A stretch of 5,345 nucleotides of DNA from an uncultured Veillonella sp. GTDB lineage: Bacteria; Bacillota; Negativicutes; Veillonellales; Veillonellaceae. Shown here piece after piece: positions 1 through 5,345 of the stretch; within the stretch, counting starts at the first letter, position 1; the number at the start of each line of letters is the position of its first letter. The notes under the pieces were generated by a model. It was not told the origin of the DNA, searched no databases, and saw only the letters and a list, made by a program, of their open reading frames with translations. Location: assembly GCA_902466275.1 (NCBI GenBank), contig CABQQJ010000076.1, positions 1 through 5,345 on the forward strand. The letters are read 5' to 3'. The translations under genes and the position numbers were made by a program.

Positions 1-257
1 TGAATCGATAATTCTGTAGGCGTACCTCCACCAAAATAAATTGTATCAATAGCTTTAGATGTAGACTCTGGATGTTCAAAGACCCATAAATCGATTTCTT
101 GAACTAAAGCATATACATAGGTTTCGTAATAATCTTGTAAATTTTGATAAGCAGGAAAATCACAATACATACATTTCTGTTTACAAAAAGGGATATGGAC
201 ATACAAGCCCATATCCCCAAGTGTAGACAGATTCAGGATATTAGAATCTGTTTTCAT
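1..257 (-). CDS. hemW: HemW, radical SAM haem chaperone (N-terminal part only)
   Basis: Only the first 85 codons are present; the gene runs off the left edge. HemW proteins were long annotated as oxygen-independent coproporphyrinogen III oxidase, but the family is now regarded as a cytoplasmic haem-binding chaperone with a radical SAM fold. Visible motifs are GLYVHIPFC (residues 17-25), the [4Fe-4S] cluster cysteines C25-x3-C29-x2-C32, and the SAM-binding GGGTP at 76-80. The residue two after the third Cys is Phe (YCDF). True HemN has a fourth Cys there, so HemW is the better call. The start is ATG at 257, preceded by GAGGA at 266-270 with an 8-nt spacer. A second Met at residue 16 has only a GGGG placed too close to serve. 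The start lies 4 nt beyond the lepA stop, so its ribosome binding site overlaps the lepA end and translation is probably coupled. A lepA-hemW pair is common in Firmicutes. Confidence 0.95.
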   Translation of the reverse strand, partial: MKTDSNILNLSTLGDMGLYVHIPFCKQKCMYCDFPAYQNLQDYYETYVYALVQEIDLWVFEHPESTSKAIDTIYFGGGTPTELSI

Positions 258-261
258 TATA

Positions 262-2061
262 TTAGTCCTCAACCTTGAGAATCGCCATGAATGCTTCTTG
301 CGGGATCTCTACGGAACCGACGGACTTCATGCGTTTCTTACCGGCTTTTTGTTTTTCAAGTAATTTACGCTTACGAGAAATATCACCACCGTAACATTTT
401 GCCAAAACATCCTTACGCCAAGCTTTTACAGTTTCACGAGCCACAATTTTTGTACCTACCGCCGCTTGAATAGGAATTTCAAACATTTGACGAGGAATGA
501 GTTCTTTTAATTTTTCTGCTAATGCACGACCACGTGTTGCAGCACGATCCTTATGTACGATAATGGACAACGCATCTACAGGATCACCATTTAAGAGAAT
601 ATCCATCTTAACCATTGGAGATTGTTTATATCCAATCAATTCGTAGTCAAGAGATGCATATCCCTTTGTAGCGGATTTTAATTTATCAAAGTAATCATAA
701 ATGATTTCACTCAATGGCAAGTGATAAACGACAGATACGCGTGTTTCATCCAAATATTCCATAGATTGATATTCACCGCGTTTATCTTGGGACAACTCCA
801 TAATAGTACCAACAAAATCTTTAGGTACTATTGTTGTAGCCTTTACATAAGGCTCTTCAATGTAATCAATTTCCGTTGGAGGTGGTAATTTAGCAGGATT
901 ATCGACTTCGAGCATTTCCCCATTTGTTTTGTACACTTTGTAATTTACAGATGGAGCCGTCGTAATAAGCGTCAAGTTATATTCACGTTCTAAACGTTCT
1001 TGAATTACGTCCATATGCAAAAGACCGAGAAACCCACAACGGAAACCAAAACCCAATGCCAATGATGTTTCTGCTTCATATTCTAAGGCAGCATCATTAA
1101 GCTGTAACTTTTCTAATGCATCCCGAAGGTTTTCATAATCTTTAGATTCTGTTGGATAAAGGCCACAGTACACCATAGATACAGCCTTACGATAACCAGG
1201 CAATGGTTCTGATGCAGGATTATTAGCTAATGTTACAGTATCGCCTACATGGCAATCTTTTACATTTTTGATGCTAGCTGCAATACAACCTACTGAGCCA
1301 CATGGTAATTCTTGCACAGGTACAAGATTGGGAGTAAAAATACCGAGTTCTGTAACATCAAAGTCCTTTTTATCATGCATCATGCGAATTGTATCTTTTG
1401 CTTTTATAGACCCTTCTTTTACGCGGACATAAGCAATAGCACCTTTATACGCATCAAAACGGCTATCAAAAATCAAGGCTCTTGTTGGCTTATCAGATTT
1501 ATCTGGTGGTGCAGGAACTTTATTTACAATAGCTTCTAAAATATCAGGAATACCGATACCTGATTTGGCAGAGCATAATACAGCATCAGAAGCGTCTAAA
1601 CCAATAATATCTTCAATTTCTTGTTTAACGCGATCAGGATCTGCTGACGGCAAATCAATCTTGTTAATAACAGGAATGATTTCAAGATCATGTTCTAAAG
1701 CGAGATATACATTTGCCAACGTTTGTGCTTCCACACCTTGTGCAGCATCGACTACGAGTAATGCCCCTTCACAAGCTGCAAGAGAACGAGATACTTCATA
1801 GCTGAAATCCACATGGCCCGGAGTATCAATAAGGTTCAAAGTATACTCTTCACCATCTTGTGCTTTATACAAAATGCGAACAGATTGGGCTTTAATGGTA
1901 ATGCCTCGTTCACGTTCTAAATCCATAGAGTCTAGAACTTGAGCTTCCATTTCACGTTTTTGTAATGTACCAGTATATTCAATTAATCTATCAGCGATGG
2001 TTGATTTACCATGGTCGATATGAGCTATAATACAGAAGTTTCGAATCTTTTTCGTTGACAT
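262..2061 (-). CDS. lepA: LepA (elongation factor 4), ribosomal GTPase
   Basis: Full-length LepA/EF4, 599 residues, the normal size for the family. It binds the ribosome and is linked to back-translocation, rescue of stalled elongation and 30S biogenesis; its exact role is still debated. The GTPase motifs are all intact: G1 AHIDHGKST (13-21), G2 RGIT (52-55), G3 DTPGH (79-83, with the His that activates water in translational GTPases), G4 NKID (133-136) and G5 SAK (164-166). EF-G-like domains II, III and V follow. The LepA-specific C-terminal domain holds [35 protein letters not shown] and the ending [11 protein letters not shown]. The ATG at 2061 is the only reasonable start: the frame hits a TGA six codons upstream, and the protein begins 12 residues before G1, as in other LepA proteins. 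The ribosome binding site is unusually far away (see 2062-2099). It is second gene of an mnmA-lepA-hemW operon. No truncation or odd residue was seen. Confidence 0.98.
   Translation of the reverse strand: MSTKKIRNFCIIAHIDHGKSTIADRLIEYTGTLQKREMEAQVLDSMDLERERGITIKAQSVRILYKAQDGEEYTLNLIDTPGHVDFSYEVSRSLAACEGALLVVDAAQGVEAQTLANVYLALEHDLEIIPVINKIDLPSADPDRVKQEIEDIIGLDASDAVLCSAKSGIGIPDILEAIVNKVPAPPDKSDKPTRALIFDSRFDAYKGAIAYVRVKEGSIKAKDTIRMMHDKKDFDVTELGIFTPNLVPVQELPCGSVGCIAASIKNVKDCHVGDTVTLANNPASEPLPGYRKAVSMVYCGLYPTESKDYENLRDALEKLQLNDAALEYEAETSLALGFGFRCGFLGLLHMDVIQERLEREYNLTLITTAPSVNYKVYKTNGEMLEVDNPAKLPPPTEIDYIEEPYVKATTIVPKDFVGTIMELSQDKRGEYQSMEYLDETRVSVVYHLPLSEIIYDYFDKLKSATKGYASLDYELIGYKQSPMVKMDILLNGDPVDALSIIVHKDRAATRGRALAEKLKELIPRQMFEIPIQAAVGTKIVARETVKAWRKDVLAKCYGGDISRKRKLLEKQKAGKKRMKSVGSVEIPQEAFMAILKVED
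266..270 (-). promoter_or_regulatory. Ribosome binding site of hemW, overlapping the lepA 3' end
   Basis: On the minus strand GAGGA lies 8 nt before the ATG at 257. It sits inside the last codons of lepA, just before its TAA (264-262). This fixes the hemW start and implies that ribosomes finishing lepA can restart on hemW. Confidence 0.75.
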
Positions 2062-2099
2062 ACTATGTAAACAAGTTCAAAGAACTTGTATTCTCCTTT
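2062..2099 (-). promoter_or_regulatory. lepA translation start region: distant Shine-Dalgarno with intervening hairpin
   Basis: AAAGGAG (2099-2093) directly follows the mnmA stop TAG (2102-2100). It is the only good Shine-Dalgarno before lepA, but 31 nt separate it from the ATG at 2061. Of these, 19 nt form a perfect inverted repeat, ACAAGTTC-TTT-GAACTTGT (2089-2071). If the hairpin folds, the effective spacing falls to about 12 nt. The nine bases next to the ATG (TTACATAGT) contain no alternative site. The sequence and geometry are seen directly; that the hairpin bridges the gap is inference, with phage T4 gene 38 as a known precedent. No T-run follows the hairpin, so it is not a terminator. 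Confidence 0.65.
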
Positions 2100-3161
2100 C
2101 TAACATACGCGATCGATAACAGCACCTCCTAATAATTGAGTGCCATTATAAAAGGCTACGGACTGACCTGGTGTAATAGCCCGTTGTGGTTCTTCGAAGA
2201 TAACTTCCATCGTATCATCATCTAAGATACGTGCAGTACAAGGTGAAGGGTTCGCAGCGTAGCGGATTTTACCTTCTGCTTTTAATTCTTTATGAATTGT
2301 ATCATCTAAGAAGTTATAGAACTTACAAATCATGCGATTTGTAAAGAGACGTTCGTTAGGACCCACGATGACCTCATTACGATCCCCATTAAATCCAATA
2401 ACATATAAAGGGTGTTTATATGCAATACCAAGGCCTTTACGTTGACCAATAGTGTAATTAAATAAGCCATTATGCTTACCTAATACTTCACCATCTTCAG
2501 TAACGATATTACCAGATTTAGGTTTATCCTTCATTTCTTCTACCACGAGCTTTTGATAGTTCCCGTGAGGTAAGAAACAAATATCTACACTATCTGGTTT
2601 TTTAGCTACTGGCAAATCATATTCAGCAGCTAATTTACGTGTTTCAGTCTTACATTGACCACCTAGTGGGAACATAAGATGACTCAAGATACGTTGGTTC
2701 ATATTATACATAACATAACTTTGATCTTTTGTAGGATCAACGCCTTTATGTAACTCATACAAACCTGTTTCTTCATTATAATTTACTTGTGCATAATGAC
2801 CAGTTACCATATGTGTGGCACCTAATTCAAGAGCACGATTGAGCATCAAGTCAAACTTGATGTTCTTGTTACAAAATACACAAGGATTTGGCGTACGACC
2901 ATAGGCATATTCTTTTACAAAGTAATCTACTACGTTTTCGTAGAATACATCACGAGCATCGATAACATGATGCTCGATACCAAGAAAATCACACATCTTC
3001 TTAGCATCAGTTACGGCAAGAGGCACCTCATCATAAGGCGTACCACTCACCCATAACCATAGGGTAATACCAAATACTTTATAGCCTTGTTTTAATAGCA
3101 TTGCAGCAGTTAAAGAACTGTCTACGCCGCCACTCATAGCTACAGCGATAACTTTTTCCAT
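2100..3161 (-). CDS. mnmA: MnmA, tRNA-uridine 2-sulfurtransferase (CxxC type)
   Basis: MnmA (TrmU) adenylates and then thiolates C2 of wobble uridine 34 in tRNAs for Lys, Glu and Gln, in the cytoplasm. From the chosen start the protein is 353 residues, near the E. coli length (about 368). The PP-loop ATP pyrophosphatase motif SGGVDSS is at 10-16. The tRNA/active-site segment GRTPNPCVFCN carries C94 and C97. DQSYV is at 146-150, SVDICF with C195 follows, and the central-domain signature NYTIGQRKGLGI is at 235-246. The C-terminal beta-barrel ends with ITPGQSVAFY. C97 and C195 match the catalytic pair of E. coli MnmA; C94 replaces the Asp found there, giving CxxC plus Cys (see findings). The start at 3161 is preferred over the ATG at 3191 because AAAAGGAG lies 5 nt before it, and the 10 extra residues would translate through that site. 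It is the first gene of the operon with lepA and hemW, driven by a promoter at 3281-3310. Confidence 0.96.
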   Translation of the reverse strand: MEKVIAVAMSGGVDSSLTAAMLLKQGYKVFGITLWLWVSGTPYDEVPLAVTDAKKMCDFLGIEHHVIDARDVFYENVVDYFVKEYAYGRTPNPCVFCNKNIKFDLMLNRALELGATHMVTGHYAQVNYNEETGLYELHKGVDPTKDQSYVMYNMNQRILSHLMFPLGGQCKTETRKLAAEYDLPVAKKPDSVDICFLPHGNYQKLVVEEMKDKPKSGNIVTEDGEVLGKHNGLFNYTIGQRKGLGIAYKHPLYVIGFNGDRNEVIVGPNERLFTNRMICKFYNFLDDTIHKELKAEGKIRYAANPSPCTARILDDDTMEVIFEEPQRAITPGQSVAFYNGTQLLGGAVIDRVC

Positions 3162-3166
3162 ACTTT

Positions 3167-3174
3167 CTCCTTTT
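3167..3174 (-). promoter_or_regulatory. Ribosome binding site of mnmA
   Basis: AAAAGGAG on the minus strand, followed by a 5-nt spacer AAAGT and the ATG at 3161. It is near-ideal and decides the mnmA start in favour of 3161 rather than the upstream in-frame ATG at 3191. Its first four A residues can pair into the adjacent hairpin at 3171-3195. Confidence 0.85.
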
Positions 3175-3195
3175 AATGATCTCTTGATCATAAAA
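3171..3195 (-). promoter_or_regulatory. Hairpin abutting the mnmA ribosome binding site
   Basis: On the minus strand TTTTATGATC (3195-3186) pairs with GATCAT-T-AAAA (3181-3171) across the tetraloop AAGA, giving ten base pairs with one bulged base at 3175. The 3' arm contains the four A residues that begin the Shine-Dalgarno, while GGAG itself stays just outside. The upstream in-frame ATG at 3191 lies in the 5' arm. The pairing is seen in the sequence; a role in tuning ribosome access is inference. Confidence 0.5.
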
Positions 3196-3255
3196 CTAAT
3201 CAGGGTGAAAGCCTGACGTGTAAAACACTAGTTCGGTGTAAAAGTCCGAGTAGTA

Positions 3256-3275
3256 TTGCTATAAAATTATAGCAA
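3256..3275. repeat. 20-bp perfect palindrome at the predicted transcription start
   Basis: Arms TTGCTATAA and TTATAGCAA are perfect reverse complements around a 2-bp centre. It begins 5 bp downstream of the -10 box at 3281-3286, so it covers about +1 to +20 of the mnmA transcript. This placement fits a repressor operator or a 5'-terminal mRNA hairpin; the sequence alone cannot separate the two. The symmetry is certain, the function is inferred. Confidence 0.6.
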
Positions 3276-3280
3276 CTTAT

Positions 3281-3310
3281 ATTATAGCCTAGAAATAGGT
3301 ATATTGAAAA
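3281..3310 (-). promoter_or_regulatory. Sigma-70-type promoter of the mnmA operon
   Basis: The -10 box is a perfect TATAAT (3286-3281) and the -35 box TTTTCA (3310-3305) matches four of six consensus bases, with an 18-bp spacer. It lies just after the terminator of the upstream genes and before the mnmA leader, as expected for an independent promoter. A second TATAAT lies inside the palindrome (3271-3266) but has no credible -35. Confidence 0.6.
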
Positions 3311-3316
3311 GATTTG

Positions 3317-3354
3317 AAATAAAAAGAATCCCTTTCACAAAAGAAAGAGATTCT
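3317..3354 (-). terminator. Rho-independent terminator after the miaA/ynbB-like operon
   Basis: On the minus strand AGAATCTCTTTC (3354-3343) pairs with GAAAGGGATTCT (3336-3325) around a 6-nt loop, giving 12 pairs including one G-U, followed by TTTTATTT (3324-3317). The stem starts 5 nt after the TAA of the ynbB-like gene. The T-run lies only on the minus-strand side, so it serves the miaA/ynbB-like transcript and separates it from mnmA. Confidence 0.9.
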
Positions 3355-3359
3355 AAACA

Positions 3360-4598
3360 TTATCTATGTTTTAATAGTTCTTCAGCAGCTCCTAAAATAC
3401 CAAGCATGGAATGTTCAAACACTAGGCCACCCTGCATGAAAATTGTATATGGTGGACGTATAGGACCATCGGCACTGAGTTCAATAGAGGAACCTTGTAC
3501 AAAGGTACCACCAGCCATGATGATTTTATCTTCGTACCCAGGCATATCCCCAGGAATAGGATGTACGTGAGCATCTACAGGAGAATAGGCTTGCATACCT
3601 ACACAGAAATGCTCCATTTCTTCCCCATTTTTCAGATTAATGGCTTGAATCAAGTCATAGCGATCAGCATTTACCTTAGGGAATACATCATAGCCTAGTA
3701 ACTCACCTACAGCAGCCGTATATACAGCACCTTTAAGAGCTTGTAATACTACGTGAGGTGCCATAAATAAACCTTGGAAGAACAAGCGATAACCAGGAGC
3801 ATATGAACCCATATGATCACCAAGTCCAGGAGCTGTCAATTGATATGCTGCATCCTCTACAAGGTTTTCTCTACCAACAATATAACCACCAGTTGGTGCT
3901 AAACCGCCACCTGCATTTTTAATGAGAGAGCCAGCCATAATATCAGCACCAGCTTCTAATGGTTCTTGCAGCTCTGTAAATTCACCGTAACAATTATCTA
4001 CGAAACAAATCGTTTTAGAATTTTTAGCTTTTACAGCATCTACAATAATCTTAATATCTGCAATAGATAATGGTTCACGCGTACTATAGCCGCGAGAACG
4101 TTGAATGACTACTACTCGCGTATTATCATTCACAGCGTTAGCAATGGCCTCCACATCATAGGTATTATCTTTTAAAGGCACCTCAGTATAGATAAACCCT
4201 TTTTCTACTAAGGAACCACGTACTTTACGAGCAGCACCAATTACGGATTGCATTGTATCGTAAGGAGCGCCAACGGCATAGATAAATTCTTTACCTTTAG
4301 AACCATTCCCCATTAAGGAAATCAACGTTGTTGCTAGTGCGTGTGTACCAGATACAAAATGAGGACGAACGATAGCCTTTTCACCTTTAAATACATAGGC
4401 AAATACTTCGTCTAACTTCTCACGGCCCACATCGTTATAACCATAACCAGTAGTACCTGTGAAATGATAATCAGATACTTGGCATTCCTTAAAGGCTTCT
4501 AATACTTTTTTTGTATTGGCCAATGCAATAGGTTCAAATTTCTTAAATTCTGGTTCAGCCATTTCTAGGGCTTTACTACGTATTTCTTCTAATGTCAT
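3360..4598 (-). CDS. PLP-dependent methionine gamma-lyase family protein (YnbB-like, 'aluminum resistance protein')
   Basis: 412 residues with a fold-type I aminotransferase-like layout, matching the Met_gamma_lyase / YnbB family (often labelled aluminum resistance protein or cystathionine beta-lyase family). It is probably a soluble cytoplasmic enzyme acting on an amino acid. Visible features are the N-terminal YHFTGTTGYGYND segment (44-56), the cofactor phosphate-binding region FVSGTHA (81-87), QRSRGY (166-171), DNCYGEF with D201 as the likely PLP ring-nitrogen contact, and GSLIKNAGGG with K227 as the probable Schiff-base lysine. The C-terminal part has VDAHVHPIPGDMPGYEDK and IRPPYTIFMQGGL, typical of the family. 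The natural reaction is not established, so the lyase name is by homology only. The ATG at 4598 overlaps the miaA stop as ATGA and has AGAAGGA (4610-4604) 5 nt upstream. In Bacillus ynbB lies near hflX and not far from miaA, so the neighbourhood is partly conserved. Confidence 0.9.
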   Translation of the reverse strand: MTLEEIRSKALEMAEPEFKKFEPIALANTKKVLEAFKECQVSDYHFTGTTGYGYNDVGREKLDEVFAYVFKGEKAIVRPHFVSGTHALATTLISLMGNGSKGKEFIYAVGAPYDTMQSVIGAARKVRGSLVEKGFIYTEVPLKDNTYDVEAIANAVNDNTRVVVIQRSRGYSTREPLSIADIKIIVDAVKAKNSKTICFVDNCYGEFTELQEPLEAGADIMAGSLIKNAGGGLAPTGGYIVGRENLVEDAAYQLTAPGLGDHMGSYAPGYRLFFQGLFMAPHVVLQALKGAVYTAAVGELLGYDVFPKVNADRYDLIQAINLKNGEEMEHFCVGMQAYSPVDAHVHPIPGDMPGYEDKIIMAGGTFVQGSSIELSADGPIRPPYTIFMQGGLVFEHSMLGILGAAEELLKHR

Positions 4599-5345
4599 GC
4601 TAATCCTTCTCTACGGATTAAATCCATAGCTTTATTAAATATAAAATCTTTAGATGTATTGCTATCAATATGTATCCATTCTATATATGGCATACGTTTA
4701 TACCATGTAATTTGGCGCTTAGCAAAGTGACGTGTATTCTTCTTAATTAAGTCACGACACTCATCTAATGTTATATTGCCATTTATATAGTCTACAACCT
4801 CTTTATAGCCAATACCTTTAAAAGCTTGGCAATCTGGATTCACTCCAGATTTTATGAGTTGTTCCACCTCTTCAATTAAACCCACATCAAACATCATATC
4901 AACGCGTAAATTGATACGTTCATATAATTTATCACGATCTCTCATGAGACCGATGACAGGCCCTTTATAGGATACACCATCTTTTGTCTGATTTCGCAAC
5001 GAATCTACATCACCATGATGCAATATCTCAATAGCCCGATACAAACGATGTTTGTCATTATATTGTATCTCTATATTATGTTCTTTACCTAATGTGAAAG
5101 CATAGTCTCGTAAGCCTTCAATACCTTTTGTACTATAGAGCTCATCAAGTTCTGCTCGCAAATATTCGTCAGGTTTAACATCATTAAAGTTGTAGTTCTC
5201 CAATAATGATTGGACATACAGTCCTGTACCACCAGACAGAATAGGAAGAATATTTCTATCTTTTAATCTTGCAATTATTTCTTTAGCTTGATCTTGAAAA
5301 ATAGATACCGAATATGAATCATTTGGTTCTAGTATATCAATGAGA
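4595..5345 (-). CDS. miaA: MiaA, tRNA dimethylallyltransferase (N-terminus cut by window edge)
   Basis: MiaA transfers a dimethylallyl group to N6 of A37 next to the anticodon in tRNAs reading UNN codons. The open frame continues without a stop to the right edge, so 249 residues are visible. About 60 N-terminal residues, with the P-loop, lie outside. The frame begins LIDILEPNDSYSV, then the family motif LPILSGGTGLYVQSLL (visible residues 33-48). Further on are ND..R..RAIEI, the DRDKLYERINLRVDMMFDVGLIEEV segment (split by family-typical spacing), KGIGYKEVVDYI and the C-terminal AKRQITWYKR (about visible 208-217). A TTG at 5203 is an internal Leu codon, not the start, since the conserved GGTGLY motif lies upstream of it in frame. 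The stop TGA (4597-4595) overlaps the start of the ynbB-like gene. Many Bacillus relatives have hfq after miaA; here the ynbB-like gene follows directly. Confidence 0.96.
   Translation of the reverse strand, partial: LIDILEPNDSYSVSIFQDQAKEIIARLKDRNILPILSGGTGLYVQSLLENYNFNDVKPDEYLRAELDELYSTKGIEGLRDYAFTLGKEHNIEIQYNDKHRLYRAIEILHHGDVDSLRNQTKDGVSYKGPVIGLMRDRDKLYERINLRVDMMFDVGLIEEVEQLIKSGVNPDCQAFKGIGYKEVVDYINGNITLDECRDLIKKNTRHFAKRQITWYKRMPYIEWIHIDSNTSKDFIFNKAMDLIRREGLA
4604..4610 (-). promoter_or_regulatory. Ribosome binding site of the ynbB-like gene, inside the miaA 3' end
   Basis: AGAAGGA on the minus strand, 5 nt before the ATG at 4598 and within the final codons of miaA. Together with the ATGA stop/start overlap it supports translational coupling and confirms the start. 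Confidence 0.75.

Larger units (their letters stand above)
3162..3275 (-). promoter_or_regulatory. Structured 5' leader of the mnmA-lepA-hemW operon
   Basis: Roughly 115 nt lie between the predicted transcription start and the mnmA ATG, with no gene. Reading 5' to 3' on the minus strand the leader offers: the 9-bp palindrome at 3275-3256; a hairpin at 3254-3227 with arms ACTA/TAGT and TCGG/CCGA separated by a small internal loop; a small GTGT-TTT-ACAC hairpin at 3228-3218, which competes with the previous one because they overlap; TCAGG/CCTGA at 3216-3200 with a 7-nt loop; and the hairpin touching the ribosome binding site at 3195-3171. I do not recognise a known riboswitch class, and there is no T-box signature. 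Only the last and first hairpins are strong by eye; the others could be chance. A leader RNA with regulatory function is an inference. Confidence 0.4.

Noticed and set aside
2071..2089. The mnmA-lepA hairpin as a transcription terminator.
   Set aside because: The stem is only 8 A/T-rich pairs, no T-run follows on either strand, and the tight spacing indicates a continuing operon.
3188..3232. A short leader-peptide frame starting GTG at about 3231 (ten codons ending in TAG).
   Set aside because: There is no Shine-Dalgarno before it and no run of regulatory codons; a frame this short is expected by chance.
3196..3260. Resemblance of GGTGAAA-type loops on the plus strand to the FMN (RFN) riboswitch.
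   Set aside because: Only short loop fragments match. The conserved RFN core and closing helix are absent, and no plus-strand gene follows.
3162..3275. A T-box or other amino-acid-sensing leader before mnmA.
   Set aside because: The highly conserved T-box antiterminator sequence is missing, and no terminator stem with a T-run lies between the promoter and mnmA.
3288..3299. CCTA-GAAA-TAGG hairpin with a GNRA-like loop on the plus strand.
   Set aside because: It has only four pairs, lies in the promoter spacer, and is not in any predicted plus-strand transcript.
291..3698. Several plus-strand open frames of 60-88 codons at 291-473, 1312-1539, 1565-1801, 3304-3570 and 3495-3698.
   Set aside because: They lie antisense to well-recognised genes, have no family motifs, and are explained by the codon composition of lepA and the ynbB-like gene.
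5201..5203. TTG at 5203 as the start of miaA.
   Set aside because: The frame stays open to 5345 and encodes conserved MiaA sequence (EPND.YSV and GGTGLY) upstream of it, so the gene is cut by the window edge and this TTG is an internal Leu.

Overview
The window is AT-rich bacterial chromosome with every gene on the minus strand, so transcription runs from high to low coordinates. It carries five genes: miaA (5' end cut by the right edge), a PLP-dependent methionine gamma-lyase family gene (ynbB-like), mnmA, lepA and hemW (3' end cut by the left edge). Strong AGGAG-type Shine-Dalgarno sites, low GC, the lepA-hemW pair and the miaA/ynbB neighbourhood point to a Firmicutes-type organism. A member of the Negativicutes such as Veillonella is my best guess. 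That is inference from general character, not a database match.

Right part (5345 to 3360): miaA and the ynbB-like gene overlap by four bases (ATGA), so they are translationally coupled in one transcript. That transcript ends at a clear rho-independent terminator at 3317-3354.

Middle (3359 to 3162, about 200 bases without a gene): after the terminator come a sigma-70-type promoter (-35 at 3305-3310, -10 at 3281-3286), a 20-bp palindrome at the expected transcription start, and a leader of about 115 nt with several short hairpins. The last hairpin abuts the mnmA ribosome binding site. This is the least explained DNA in the window.

Left part (3161 to 1): mnmA, lepA and hemW form a tight operon. 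The mnmA-lepA gap is 38 nt and the lepA-hemW gap is 4 nt. The lepA Shine-Dalgarno lies 31 nt from its start codon, and a perfect 8-bp hairpin fills most of that space. This suggests a folded spacer that brings ribosome binding site and start together.

The genes share a theme of translation. MiaA prenylates A37 of tRNA and MnmA thiolates U34 of tRNA. LepA (EF4) is a ribosomal GTPase. HemW is a radical SAM haem chaperone. MnmA here has a CxxC plus a distant Cys, the pattern of the Fe-S-dependent type rather than the E. coli DxxC type. I see no mobile element, CRISPR array, tRNA or rRNA, and no novel multi-gene system. The points of interest are regulatory RNA structures and the MnmA cysteine pattern.
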